64,000 nt of DNA from Sphingobium sp052327305 (GTDB taxonomy: Bacteria > Pseudomonadota > Alphaproteobacteria > Sphingomonadales > Sphingomonadaceae). The number at the start of each line of letters is the position of its first letter. Position 1 is the stretch's first letter. The stretch covers positions 1,550,001 to 1,614,000 of the forward strand of contig NZ_CP182486.1 of NCBI RefSeq assembly GCF_052327305.1. Direction: 5' to 3'. The translations under genes and the position numbers were made by a program. Below, piece by piece: positions 42,954 through 51,178 of this stretch. A model generated the notes under the pieces. That model had not been told where the DNA came from. It was given only the letters and a program-made list of their open reading frames with translations, and made no database searches.

Positions 42954-43054
42954 GCCTTATATACAGCGGTGGACCTAGAATGTTGCTCGCCTTGTCTACC
43001 TCCCGCCACGTCCCTTTAATGCCTAATTGAGAATTTCTGCCGGATAATGCCGGT

Positions 43055-43387
43055 ATGACGAAGCACTATCCACGGAAGCATTATGCGGCTGGACGGCAAG
43101 GCATTAGAGGCCGCCCACATAAAACGCGGAACCCCATCGAAACCGGTATCCAATATCTTGGCCTGTCTATTTTAGCAGGGATCGGACTGGCGAGTGGATT
43201 GGGCATGTATGATCGTTACAAAGCCAGACAAGCTGCATTAGCGGCCCTTCCGCCCGGTTATCAGTTCTCAGGATGCAACGAGGTGCGGGCAAGAGGCTTA
43301 GACCCACTCCACAGCTATGAACCCGGCTATTCTGAACGGATGGATGGTGATGGAGACGGTATAGCCTGCGAGCCTTATCGGCGTTAA
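43055..43387 (+). CDS. Excalibur-domain membrane protein
   Basis: 110 aa. A basic N-terminus is followed by one membrane helix (YLGLSILAGIGLASGLGMY) and an Excalibur calcium-binding domain (FSGCNEVRARGL, then ERMDGDGDGIACEPY). The DxDxDG loop and paired Cys are complete. It is probably exposed to the periplasm. Such domains occur with surface proteins and thermonuclease-like enzymes; here the domain stands alone. Confidence 0.75.
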   Translation: MTKHYPRKHYAAGRQGIRGRPHKTRNPIETGIQYLGLSILAGIGLASGLGMYDRYKARQAALAALPPGYQFSGCNEVRARGLDPLHSYEPGYSERMDGDGDGIACEPYRR

Positions 43388-43493
43388 TCCCAGCCCTATC
43401 GGAGCGGCGGCTACTGAGCGCTTTGTCTCGATAGCGGACTGTTCGGACACGACGACATTGCGGATATTGGCGAGAGCGCGGTAAGATACGTTC

Positions 43494-43940
43494 GTGCCGC
43501 ATGAAGACAGGACGTTTGATGTTTTTGTGAAGTGGGTTTTGCCCGCTTGTGTGCTTCTCGCGATTGTTGCGGGATCATTTTTATCACGCCCAAAATCGTA
43601 TCAGGCGCCCCTAGCATCGCACGCCTATGGCTGCTTCGTGGACGCCACTGGCAAGCGTATTGTCATCGATAAATCAGGCTTTCGGTGGCGGAATTCACAA
43701 ATGAAACCCGCAGCTTTCGACCTCGCCGAAACAAAATCAGGACTGCGGCTTCAATTCCACAAGCCGTTGGTCATACCGCAGGAAAGCAACGCAGTTCCAA
43801 ATGATCCAGGTTCATCCATTTGGAGTCTCGCGGTACAAACTAAATTAGATACTCCAGAGTTAGTGGATGGCGTTTGGGTCACGGATGCGGAAGGTCGCAG
43901 CCGTCTTTTCGAGCGAAACTCGCTGGGAGGTTGCGCGTAA
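43494..43940 (+). CDS. Hypothetical membrane-anchored protein
   Basis: 148 aa from the GTG at 43494, 30 bp after a long repeat copy. One N-terminal helix (WVLPACVLLAIVAGSFL) anchors a ~110-residue outer domain with two Cys (CFVDATGKR; SLGGCA at the end). A short repeat copy follows directly. Unknown family. Confidence 0.55.
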   Translation: MPHEDRTFDVFVKWVLPACVLLAIVAGSFLSRPKSYQAPLASHAYGCFVDATGKRIVIDKSGFRWRNSQMKPAAFDLAETKSGLRLQFHKPLVIPQESNAVPNDPGSSIWSLAVQTKLDTPELVDGVWVTDAEGRSRLFERNSLGGCA

Positions 43941-43981
43941 AGTCCGCTTCCCTCGACATTGCGGGGCTTTCCGTTTTCGAT

Positions 43982-44152
43982 ATGATGAAAGCGATGTGGC
44001 CAAGAGACAAAGCAGAATGGCGACTATCCGTCATCGGATGGCTTGTGGCCGTGATTGCTCTGGTGGCTTTTGGGGCACTTGCAGCAGCAATATTCGCGGT
44101 TGGTGGAGCAAGTGCGCTCATGATCCGTCGATGGTTTATCGACAAACGATAA
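43982..44152 (+). CDS. Very small membrane protein
   Basis: 56 aa from the ATG at 43982; the ATG at 43994 is also possible. Two close hydrophobic helices (LSVIGWLVAVIALVAFGALA; AIFAVGGASALMI) and a basic end. A long repeat copy begins at the stop codon. Confidence 0.42.
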   Translation: MMKAMWPRDKAEWRLSVIGWLVAVIALVAFGALAAAIFAVGGASALMIRRWFIDKR

Positions 44153-44264
44153 GTCCGTTTCCCCCGACATTTTCGACGTTCCGCTTCGAGACACTGCACC
44201 CCGTTAGCGGCTGTCCGGACACGACGACATTGCGGTCATAATTGGAAGATGCGAAGCTCAACGA

Positions 44265-44423
44265 ATGCTCGACGAACTACTCATCGGTTTCTTCGGGGGG
44301 CTTATTGGAGAGCGTCTCTTCGGTAAGTGGGCCCGCCGCCATCCCCGCCTTACGTACCTGATCTGTATCCCGCCGCTCCTTGCTGTCGCCATCCTAACCA
44401 TCAGACAAATGCTGCGAAACTAA
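44265..44423 (+). CDS. Very small membrane protein
   Basis: 52 aa: MLDELLIGFFGGLIGERLF, a basic middle (KWARRHPR), then a helix (LICIPPLLAVAILTI). It starts 29 bp after a long repeat copy, and its TAA touches the next short copy (GTCCGC at 44425). Confidence 0.42.
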   Translation: MLDELLIGFFGGLIGERLFGKWARRHPRLTYLICIPPLLAVAILTIRQMLRN

Positions 44424-44520
44424 CGTCCGCTACCCCCGACATTGCGGACTCTCCATCGCGTCCAATGTATTCTCTTCAGCAGACGTTGCTCACACGCCTG
44501 ACGATTGGCATTATCTTGCC

Positions 44521-44961
44521 ATGAAGCGGGGGATTGTGATTGCTGTGGCTTTGGGATTGGTGGGGTGTAAGGCCTCAATCAAAGAGGCCGCGATAATCGC
44601 AGCGATCGAGAGTAAGGTCCGCCTTCCCGTCAATGCGCGCCCACTGGATGCATATGCTCGGTTCTATGCTTACGGACCCGATGATGTTGTCGTCGGCAAC
44701 TACCTTATTCCTCCCTCCGAGCCGGACCTGAAATTGTGCGAGGAAGAGAAGGCAATAGAAAAAAAGGAAAATGTGGAGGGCGAAAGCGCTTCTCGTTATT
44801 GCCCACCTCCTAGGGGCGTGGGGGCGGGCGAGCACCGCTGGATGTCGAACTACAAATGGTTGCCTGGTGGTTACGACGGCGGATGCAACTACATCGACGT
44901 GATTTACGATTTAGCTTCAGAAAGGTTCTTGAAAGTGGAATGCCACGGCTCTGTAGAGTGA
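44521..44961 (+). CDS. Hypothetical lipoprotein
   Basis: 146 aa. The signal peptide MKRGIVIAVALGLVGC ends in a lipobox Cys16. The mature part has four more Cys (CEEEKA, RYCPPP, GGCNYI, VECHG) and a highly charged segment near 80-95. Likely periplasmic. Unknown family. A long repeat copy follows 72 bp after the stop. Confidence 0.58.
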   Translation: MKRGIVIAVALGLVGCKASIKEAAIIAAIESKVRLPVNARPLDAYARFYAYGPDDVVVGNYLIPPSEPDLKLCEEEKAIEKKENVEGESASRYCPPPRGVGAGEHRWMSNYKWLPGGYDGGCNYIDVIYDLASERFLKVECHGSVE

Positions 44962-45108
44962 TGGCGTTTAGAAACTGTAACCTCTCTGCCGACCTTCTGC
45001 TTTGATACGCAGCAGCCCAAAGCGCACTGTCGGGACACGACGACATTGCGGACATCGGCGAAGACTGGCACTATCGCCGAATTAGATGAGCGAGGATTGA
45101 GCTCTGCG

Positions 45109-45432
45109 ATGCAGTTGTATAACGCCATTCAAGCGTGGGTGGACCTCCAGTGGCGTGCTCCAGGGCTACAATTCAAGGTGTTGCTGCTGCCAGCTATTAT
45201 TCCCTGTCTTGCCATTCCAATGATTGGTTGGACTCCTGTACTAACGGTAATAGCGTTTGGTTGGTTTGGGCTCTGGAACAGCTTCGTTATATGGCGTGGC
45301 TGGTTGTACATGCGAGAAGTTATTTGCGAAGCGGACCAGCAATACGATCGTTCTGGCAAGTTTCGACTTTCTAAAGAGTATCGCCACACGGAGAGCGCAA
45401 CGGCCGCTGCCGAAAGAAAAAGATGCAAGTGA
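45109..45432 (+). CDS. Hypothetical membrane protein
   Basis: 107 aa from the ATG at 45109; the frame is open further upstream into the repeat. Two or three helices (LLLPAIIPCLAIPMIGW; VLTVIAFGWFGLWNSFVIW), then a polar tail rich in Lys, Arg and Glu. It sits between two long repeat copies. Confidence 0.5.
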   Translation: MQLYNAIQAWVDLQWRAPGLQFKVLLLPAIIPCLAIPMIGWTPVLTVIAFGWFGLWNSFVIWRGWLYMREVICEADQQYDRSGKFRLSKEYRHTESATAAAERKRCK

Positions 45433-45576
45433 TAGTGTCTAACAGTCGAGACACTGCACCCCGTTAGCAGACTGTCAGGACACGACGACATTGCGGACGT
45501 AATCGATTGGCCTGAATATGCCCATAAGGCGCCAGCCGGCTTGCTTTTAAGTCAAGTGAAAGGCAGTCAGCAGGAC

Positions 45577-45765
45577 ATGCTCCTATTCCTAATGTGGCCT
45601 ATTGCTCTCGCAGGAGCTTTCTATGGAGCGTTGCACTACTTTCCATGGTGGCATGCCAACGTAGCGAAAGAGGAAGTTCCAGAGGGCTATCTATTGAAGG
45701 CTTTCTACGGCTTTACTGTATTTGCTTTGGCTGTGGTCGTCGCTGTAAAGTTGCCCGGCCTATAA
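45577..45765 (+). CDS. Small membrane protein
   Basis: 62 aa from the ATG at 45577. Two helices (LFLMWPIALAGAFYGALHYF and FYGFTVFALAVVVAVKL) joined by a polar loop (WHANVAKEEVPEG). It is flanked on both sides by long repeat copies. Confidence 0.5.
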   Translation: MLLFLMWPIALAGAFYGALHYFPWWHANVAKEEVPEGYLLKAFYGFTVFALAVVVAVKLPGL

Positions 45766-45904
45766 CCGCCTCATCCGCACCATAAGCCATCGGCCAGCTT
45801 TCCCCGACAAATCCGACGTTCCGCTTCGAGACACTGCACCCCGTTAGCGGACTGGCAGGACACGACGACATTGCGGACGATCGAGTTGTTGTTATCACCA
45901 AGCG

Positions 45905-46132
45905 ATGAGTGAGGCTTGGTTCCGAAGATGGATGGGCATCTGCTTTATTCCAATTAGCTGGCATGGATGGATCGCTGCTGCTGCGACCGCCGCCGTTCTT
46001 CTGCCCTGCGGTTATCTTTGGGTAAGCTATGTCGATCAACATCCTGCCCTTGCGTGGACCGGAGCCATAATCGGGACACTGGCGATAGCTGGATACCACG
46101 GACTAGTTCTTTGGAAATTGGAGCAAATGTAA
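45905..46132 (+). CDS. Small membrane protein
   Basis: 75 aa, starting MSEAWFRRWMG. Two helices (WIAAAATAAVLLPCGYLWV; WTGAIIGTLAIAGYHGLVLW). A long repeat copy lies 27 bp upstream and a short one just downstream. Confidence 0.5.
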   Translation: MSEAWFRRWMGICFIPISWHGWIAAAATAAVLLPCGYLWVSYVDQHPALAWTGAIIGTLAIAGYHGLVLWKLEQM

Positions 46133-46196
46133 AACCAACATACCGGCCGCTATCCCGACCTTGCGGTCGTCTGATGCTTGTTTCAGACATTCAAGG

Positions 46197-46349
46197 ATGA
46201 GACATGACCGAAATGACTGGCTTCCTGCTCAGGAAGAGGCCGACGAGAATAACGTCGAACTCGGATACCGATGGTGGCAGCGCATCAAGATAGCAAGTGT
46301 TCTGCTGGTTTTGATGCTGATCGCTGGTAACTACTTCCTCAGAGAATAG
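46197..46349 (+). CDS. Very small tail-anchored-like protein
   Basis: 50 aa from the ATG at 46197 (CAAGG just upstream). A polar N-terminal half (RNDWLPAQEEADENN) is followed by one C-terminal helix (IASVLLVLMLIAGNYFL). Flanked by short repeat copies. Confidence 0.42.
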   Translation: MRHDRNDWLPAQEEADENNVELGYRWWQRIKIASVLLVLMLIAGNYFLRE

Positions 46350-46443
46350 CGCGTCGATCTGCTGAGCCGTAAAGAGGCTCGTGACCGGAATGTCCGCCTT
46401 TCCACCCCATTGCGGACCTTCGGCAAACAATGGATTATGCGGT

Positions 46444-46707
46444 GTGAAACTTTGCTCGAAAGCTCTACTGGCCGCGTTTATTTTCTGGGAAAGCTATTGG
46501 ATATACGTCTATTTCAATGCCGAGGTCCCAGATAGCGCGATGGATACGACCGCCGCTATCATATTCGGCGGATATCCCATTGTATTGCTTGTGCTTGCAT
46601 CAGTGGCGCTGGTTCTTTTTCGAAGCCTTTTGAAGCAACGTTGTACGTCCGCTCCCTCAGAGATTTCTAACGTCCCCTCTGACACGCAGCAGCCCAAAGC
46701 GGACTGA
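46444..46707 (+). CDS. Small membrane protein whose 3' end enters a repeat
   Basis: About 87 aa from a GTG at 46444; the start is uncertain and the frame is open back to 46381 inside a short repeat. Two helices (LLAAFIFWESYWIYVYF; YPIVLLVLASVALVLF). The last ~20 codons and the TGA are repeat sequence, so the repeat has supplied the C-terminus. Confidence 0.38.
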   Translation: MKLCSKALLAAFIFWESYWIYVYFNAEVPDSAMDTTAAIIFGGYPIVLLVLASVALVLFRSLLKQRCTSAPSEISNVPSDTQQPKAD

Positions 46708-46755
46708 CGGGACACGACGACTTTCCTGCCACTCGCTTTGGAAGTAATAAGGCCT

Positions 46756-46917
46756 ATGGGAAAGAGGCTGATCGCTGCTCTAGCCATCTTGACGATTGGC
46801 CTGTCTCTCGGATGGTGGCTGCGAACACAGTCGGCAATAGACACCTGCCTTGACATGGGCGGGGAGTGGTTATCGCCGGGCTTATGCTACCACGCCACCA
46901 AATATCGATTAGAATAG
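46756..46917 (+). CDS. Very small anchored protein with two Cys
   Basis: 53 aa, starting MGKRLIAALAILTIGLSLGWW: one N-terminal helix, then a short outer segment TCLDMGGEWLSPGLCYH with two Cys that could form a disulfide. A short repeat copy follows the stop by 4 bp. Confidence 0.42.
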   Translation: MGKRLIAALAILTIGLSLGWWLRTQSAIDTCLDMGGEWLSPGLCYHATKYRLE

Positions 46918-46972
46918 CGGGTCCGCTGACCCCGACATTGCTGACGCTGAAGATAGATGGCAAATCGCAGGC

Positions 46973-47230
46973 ATGGACCGGCCTGTTCCCTATCGAAGCT
47001 GGTGGCAGCCTCTGCCGGTGTGGCTGAAGCTGGTGGCGATTTGCGGTGCTTTCCCCGCTTGGCTCATCATCGCGTATTGCGTTCTGACCGGACAGGCGAA
47101 AAGCTGGGCTGCGCTCATCGCTTTCGCGGTGTTTTCAATCTGCACCGTGCTTCACATTGCGTTTGACCGACGCAATCGTCGCGGCGGAATTATACGCCAT
47201 CGCGGCTTCGACGTAGGCGGCGGTGAATGA
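46973..47230 (+). CDS. Small membrane protein
   Basis: 85 aa from the ATG at 46973. Two helices (WLKLVAICGAFPAWLIIAYCV; WAALIAFAVFSICTVLHIAF) and a basic C-terminus. A long repeat copy follows. Confidence 0.5.
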   Translation: MDRPVPYRSWWQPLPVWLKLVAICGAFPAWLIIAYCVLTGQAKSWAALIAFAVFSICTVLHIAFDRRNRRGGIIRHRGFDVGGGE

Positions 47231-47315
47231 CCCGTTTCCCCGACAAACGCGACCTTCCGCTTTGATACGCAGCGGGCCAAAACTAGACTGTCAGGACACG
47301 ACGACATTGCGGACT

Positions 47316-47732
47316 TTAAGGACCGCCGAGTTCAGGCCAGCGTTTCCAATTCCAACCTTCGCTGCAAAGTGAGTGCGATCCCTGGCACAGCGGGGCTGTG
47401 CTCATGATAGCGCGGATAGCTCGGACACGGTCGCAAGCGGCAGCAGGTGATATGTTTAGCACCACTTGAGGCTCCGGGTTCATTGAACTCATTTGCAACA
47501 TATATTGCCGGAGAGTGGCGTCAGAGATCAAGGTGGCGTTCCACATAACTGACCCGTCAGCACTAACGTCAATCGGCTGGACCGTCCGCAAATGACCTAT
47601 GCCGTCCTTTTCGCGACCCCAGTTTGCAAGTGGCGTGGCGCAGTTGGCGGCGTAGGTTTCGGGCACCTTCTCACAGCCAAGCGTGGCAAGGACTAGAGAT
47701 AAAGAGGTGAGCTGAGGGAAGCGGATGACCAT
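47316..47732 (-). CDS. Lipoprotein with an ExbD-like domain
   Basis: 138 aa from the ATG at 47732. The lipobox is LATLGC. The region from about 55 to 120 (IDVSADGSVMWNATLISDATLRQYMLQM, then PEPQVVLNISPAAACDRVRAI) follows the strand/helix pattern of the periplasmic ExbD/TolR domain. It lacks the ExbD membrane helix and its Asp, so it is not a normal motor subunit. One of the few minus-strand genes in the array. Confidence 0.55.
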   Translation of the reverse strand: MVIRFPQLTSLSLVLATLGCEKVPETYAANCATPLANWGREKDGIGHLRTVQPIDVSADGSVMWNATLISDATLRQYMLQMSSMNPEPQVVLNISPAAACDRVRAIRAIMSTAPLCQGSHSLCSEGWNWKRWPELGGP

Positions 47733-47821
47733 GGATAACAAGGTGCCGTGTTTATAACTTTACCGCAACGTCCGCCCCCCCCGACATTGCGGACTTTCAG
47801 ATTGCACGACATCATGCGCTC

Positions 47822-48094
47822 ATGAACGTGGCCCGCTTTGTCCAAGCTGGATTTTTTATTACTGGGATCGTCTTTCTCGCAGTTGTGTGTTTTGGCACTG
47901 GCGGCTTGATCGGGATCGCAGCGGCGTTTGCTGCAACCGTGCCGTTCTCCGCCTTGATCATATTTGGAATGAAGTGCCCGCACTGCGGCGTCAGTTATTA
48001 TTTTGCGCCATCGAAAGGGGGCTCCAATCTGACGGGAGTGAACATGTTTAAGCCAGTCGCCGGGCGGTGTCGCAAATGCGGCTCCATCCGTTAG
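47822..48094 (+). CDS. Membrane protein with a C-terminal zinc-ribbon-like motif
   Basis: 90 aa. Two helices (FVQAGFFITGIVFLAVVCF; LIGIAAAFAATVPFSALIIF), then CPHCGVSYYFAP and, 32 residues on, CRKCGSIR: a four-Cys set that could bind zinc. It starts 28 bp after a short repeat copy. Confidence 0.58.
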   Translation: MNVARFVQAGFFITGIVFLAVVCFGTGGLIGIAAAFAATVPFSALIIFGMKCPHCGVSYYFAPSKGGSNLTGVNMFKPVAGRCRKCGSIR

Positions 48095-48254
48095 GCCACC
48101 CGCGCTGCCCGCCCCCCCGACCTTTCCATCATTCCCGGTGATGCACCAGCACTTAAAAGCGGCATGGTAGCTATCCCGCCTTGAGCCACAAAAGCAGACT
48201 GTCCGGACACGACGACATTGCGGACATTCGTGCCATCTGAAATGCTGACGTTCG

Positions 48255-48650
48255 ATGACAACTTCCGATCACCAGTGGGGCCTAAGCAATCCGGGGCCTG
48301 AAAGTCTGCTGGTCTGGCTTGAGCCTTGGTGTGACGAGTTCGAGGTTCCAGCTCGATCAACCATCACTTTAAAGGCTCCCGGCGGGTTTGAGGAAGGCAC
48401 TCCGGGTGAGGTTGAGTGGACTCCAGAGAACCTGGTCATTTGGGGAAACGGCCCGACGGTGGAAGTTTTCATTGACGGCGTGCATCACGAATCTGGTTCG
48501 GCAGTGATCCCTATTCCTGACGGCCTGACTAAGAAAATGCTCAACGTCGTCTTTGCGGAGCAGCCCACTGCGCGACTTGGTGGCGCACCTTCCGCTGTGA
48601 TCGATTGGCCCTCTCGCTGGCGGCGGGTAAGACGCATTTTGGGTCTGTAG
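48255..48650 (+). CDS. Hypothetical soluble protein
   Basis: 131 aa, starting MTTSDHQWGLSNPGPESLLVW, no signal peptide or membrane helix. Beta-rich pattern, many Trp and Pro, a basic C-terminus (RWRRVRRILGL). It starts 30 bp after a long repeat copy. Unknown family. Confidence 0.52.
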   Translation: MTTSDHQWGLSNPGPESLLVWLEPWCDEFEVPARSTITLKAPGGFEEGTPGEVEWTPENLVIWGNGPTVEVFIDGVHHESGSAVIPIPDGLTKKMLNVVFAEQPTARLGGAPSAVIDWPSRWRRVRRILGL

Positions 48651-48750
48651 GCCGCTCCGGGAACGACCGCCTTCCCCCGACTTCGCAGACATTTGGCTTT
48701 GTACGATCTCGCTCAAAAGCGGACTGTAGGACACGACGACATTGCAGTCG

Positions 48751-49191
48751 CTATGGGCGACGGTAGCGAAGCCCGTTAGCTGCCATAAAGCCCCTGGCGT
48801 CAAAGCTGCTCCACACCTCTCCCCAGGGCGTTCGCCCCGGATGGATTTCCATGTCCCGAACCAACACCTCTCGAACAAACGATAGTTCGCTGTCGATAGC
48901 TTCCCTTGTGGGCCAGCCGCCTTCCATTGGTGCATCGCGCAACTGCACACTCCAAGACGCTTGCTCAAGGCGACCGTCATGGAAACATATTGAAAGCCAA
49001 GCGGGTTGCCCGCCGAATGTCAGATCACGAAGGTAAAGCCACTCAAAGCCATTGCCATGATCTCGCGAACCTTCCAGCAAATCAGTTAATAGCGGTGCGA
49101 CCGAAACTTTCGTCTGATTGGGTTCCAGCACTGCAATATCGCCGACGCGAATGCTGCCGGTGTCCCGGTGAATCCATAATTCAGTTGCCAT
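48751..49191 (-). CDS. Hypothetical soluble protein
   Basis: 146 aa from the ATG at 49191; a GTG at 49206 is possible. No signal peptide. Visible features: LYLRDLTFGGQPAWLSICF and DAPMEGGWPTREAIDSELSF, acidic overall. Unknown family. Its stop is next to the long repeat core at 48729, so in its own direction it too is followed by a repeat. Confidence 0.52.
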   Translation of the reverse strand: MATELWIHRDTGSIRVGDIAVLEPNQTKVSVAPLLTDLLEGSRDHGNGFEWLYLRDLTFGGQPAWLSICFHDGRLEQASWSVQLRDAPMEGGWPTREAIDSELSFVREVLVRDMEIHPGRTPWGEVWSSFDARGFMAANGLRYRRP

Positions 49192-49311
49192 AAAGCAAGC
49201 ATCCACAATCCGATCGCTGTGGCAATGGCGGCTTTCCGCTCAGCCGGACAAAAACTGACAGTCGCAAATCCCCGACGTTGTGGTCATTCTTCTCGCTAAA
49301 TCAAATGCCCT

Positions 49312-49668
49312 TTAGCCGACATTCAATGACGTTTCGGGTTGTCCGCGTTTTGCAATTTGCCACCAGAAAATCGGCAAGGCTGCGAGCATAGTGAACGCCG
49401 CGATCCAAAGAGCCATTTCTGGAAATGGGAGATAGCCGAGGTCAGCGAGCGGGAATGCGGCTGATGGTAAGACGATTAGCAGGGCAAACCTTAGAAAGCC
49501 TCGAAACACGGTAATGATGCCGAGTTGCTCAAGAATGCCTAGGCCAGAAAATAGAACCGCCGCAACGATATAGCCGACCACTTCGTTGCCGATAGCCCAA
49601 GCGCTTCCGCACACCATCGCTGCGAACAAAATGAAGGTCATGGATAGGGCAAAGCGATTTGTGAGCAT
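49312..49668 (-). CDS. Small four-helix membrane protein
   Basis: 118 aa. About four hydrophobic helices (FALSMTFILFAAMVCGSAW; VVGYIVAAVLFSGLGILEQL; FLRFALLIVLPSAAF; LWIAAFTMLAALPIFWW). Unknown family. Minus strand, between a short and a long repeat copy. Confidence 0.52.
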   Translation of the reverse strand: MLTNRFALSMTFILFAAMVCGSAWAIGNEVVGYIVAAVLFSGLGILEQLGIITVFRGFLRFALLIVLPSAAFPLADLGYLPFPEMALWIAAFTMLAALPIFWWQIAKRGQPETSLNVG

Positions 49669-49834
49669 GGCCCATTCATAAATCAGTTCCGCTTATCGTG
49701 CTACACCAGTCGAAAGCCGACTGTCCGCTTCCCCCGACATTTTCGAAGTTCCGCTTCGAGACACTGCACCCGTTAGCGGACTGTCGGGACACGACGACAT
49801 TGCGGGCATGGGCGTGAACTTCTAAGCTTATTTA

Positions 49835-50002
49835 ATGCGAGGATTAGACAGCTATCCTAGATGGATATCAGTGCTCGTCGGTGTCGTCGCCCTTGGCGCG
49901 GCTGTTATTGCCAACGCATCTAATCACTCTGTGGTTGGACTCTGCCTCATAATCTTTGGGATTGGCTGCATTTTACAGCGCAGCAAACCTCCGCCGCAGT
50001 AG
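49835..50002 (+). CDS. Very small membrane protein
   Basis: 55 aa: MRGLDSYPRW, then two helices (ISVLVGVVALGAAVIA; VVGLCLIIFGIGCILQ) and a Pro-rich end. It starts 30 bp after a long repeat copy and is followed by GTCCGCTTCCCCCGACA within 10 bp. Confidence 0.42.
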   Translation: MRGLDSYPRWISVLVGVVALGAAVIANASNHSVVGLCLIIFGIGCILQRSKPPPQ

Positions 50003-50085
50003 TTGGGCCAATGTCCGCTTCCCCCGACAAAGCCGACATTCAGCACCGTTTTGGCGTCGCCTAAAAGCAGACAAAATTGTTTGGA

Positions 50086-50340
50086 TTAGGATTGGGGCAA
50101 TTCAGTCAGGATGGCCAAATCGACATTGAGAAGGCGAGCGATGTCGATGAACTCGACAACATCTAATCGCCGCTCACCTATCTCGTACCGTGACACAAAT
50201 TGCTGATGCGTACCAAGCTTCAAGGCTAGTGCGGATTGGCTCAAACCTGCGGCGTTCCGGGCCTCTACGAGCTTCTTGATGAGCGAGCGATACCGCTCGC
50301 TATGAAACCCTTTTCCTTTGGAATTTTCCTGCCCTGCCAT
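50086..50340 (-). CDS. XRE-family HTH regulator
   Basis: 84 aa from the ATG at 50340. The HTH spans about residues 20-75: LIKKLVEARNAAGLSQSALA, LKLGTHQQFVSRYEIGERRL, DVVEFIDIARLL. No partner toxin is visible next to it. It is transcribed away from the 235-aa membrane protein gene across 73 bp and may control it (inference). Confidence 0.85.
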   Translation of the reverse strand: MAGQENSKGKGFHSERYRSLIKKLVEARNAAGLSQSALALKLGTHQQFVSRYEIGERRLDVVEFIDIARLLNVDLAILTELPQS

Positions 50341-50413
50341 CGGCAAGGCTCTCGCTCCTATTGCGCTCTACACAAAAACTGTGTGATGCGAAACCCACAG
50401 GGAGGGCATCTGC

Positions 50414-51121
50414 ATGGAATGGATTGTTATAACCGGAATCTTCATCCTCGTGGCGGGAGTTTGGATTGCTGTCGGTTCCGCTAAGCTGGATCGCGAGGAC
50501 AGAGAGACCAAGGCTGCTCAACTTGCGAGCATTTCTAACTTTGATCCTTCCGTTAAATTCGATGGCCTTTGGTGGGAAAATGGGGTCGCTCTTGACCCAT
50601 ATTCCAAACAGATTGCCATCGTCAGTGCTGCTGAGCCGCCTCGCACTTTCCGGTTTGATCAGCTTGTTTCCGTGGAGGTAGATCGCAACGGGCATACAGT
50701 GACCACTACCAAGGGCTCTAGCGGCCTTCGTGGCGCAGCCGTAGGTATGGCACTTGTTGGACCTATCGGGTTAGCTTTGGGCGGTACCACTCGCTCCAAG
50801 GGGAAATCGATCTCCAAAATCACGAAACTGTCGTTGAAGATCTACACGAACGATCTCGTTCAGCCATATCACGAGGTCATGTTCTACAATGATCCCAACG
50901 GCGACGAAGACGGTGGGGCATTTGTAGCGCCTGCTATCGAGGAATTAGAACAGTGGTTCGGACGCTTTCAGGCCATCCTCCAGATGGACAGGGCGGCTAA
51001 GTCGACCCCAGTAGATCAGCGGGCTCTGCCTTCTGATGGAACAGAGGCGGTTCTAACTCCTCCCGCTGCCGTTCCATCAGAAGCCCCCAAAAGTTGGCTA
51101 GGCAGGACGTTTGGAGCGTGA
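50414..51121 (+). CDS. Membrane-anchored protein with a PH-like/glycine-zipper region
   Basis: 235 aa from the ATG at 50414 (GGGAGG upstream). One N-terminal helix (WIVITGIFILVAGVWIAVG) is followed by a strand-rich domain (FDQLVSVEVDRNGHTV) and a Gly-rich helix pair (LRGAAVGMALVGPIGLALGG), then SLKIYTND. This order resembles a domain often found with SHOCT motifs; no SHOCT is seen here. Pro-rich C-terminus. Function unknown. Confidence 0.6.
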   Translation: MEWIVITGIFILVAGVWIAVGSAKLDREDRETKAAQLASISNFDPSVKFDGLWWENGVALDPYSKQIAIVSAAEPPRTFRFDQLVSVEVDRNGHTVTTTKGSSGLRGAAVGMALVGPIGLALGGTTRSKGKSISKITKLSLKIYTNDLVQPYHEVMFYNDPNGDEDGGAFVAPAIEELEQWFGRFQAILQMDRAAKSTPVDQRALPSDGTEAVLTPPAAVPSEAPKSWLGRTFGA

Positions 51122-51178
51122 GGGGATCAAAGGACGGTGCGCATTGCGATGGAAGCGCATTAAAGTTGCAGTCGGGCT

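Larger units (their letters stand above)
43445..50045. repeat. Array of hairpin-forming intergenic repeats between small genes
   Basis: Ten copies share the core GACACGACGAC, usually continued as ATTGCGGAC; cores start at 43445, 44217, 45033, 45478, 45858, 46710, 47294, 48205, 48729 and 49787. Most are preceded by a hairpin of the type TCCGCTT...AGCGGAC. Upstream there is often GTCCGCTTCCCCCGACA, whose GTCCGC pairs with the final GCGGAC. Short copies with only GTCCGC...CGACATTGCGGAC lie near 43941, 44425, 46389, 46921, 47769 and 50010. Nearly every small plus-strand gene here is followed within ~50 bp by a copy. Confidence 0.85.

Noticed and set aside
43445..49805. CRISPR array
   Set aside because: Core copies are 380 to more than 1000 bp apart, contain genes between them, and there are no cas genes.
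43445..50045. Classical integron with attC sites
   Set aside because: The repeats do not end in the RYYYAAC/GTTRRRY boxes, no IntI-type integrase is in the window, and several genes are on the other strand. The cassette-like layout is kept as a finding, without the integron label.
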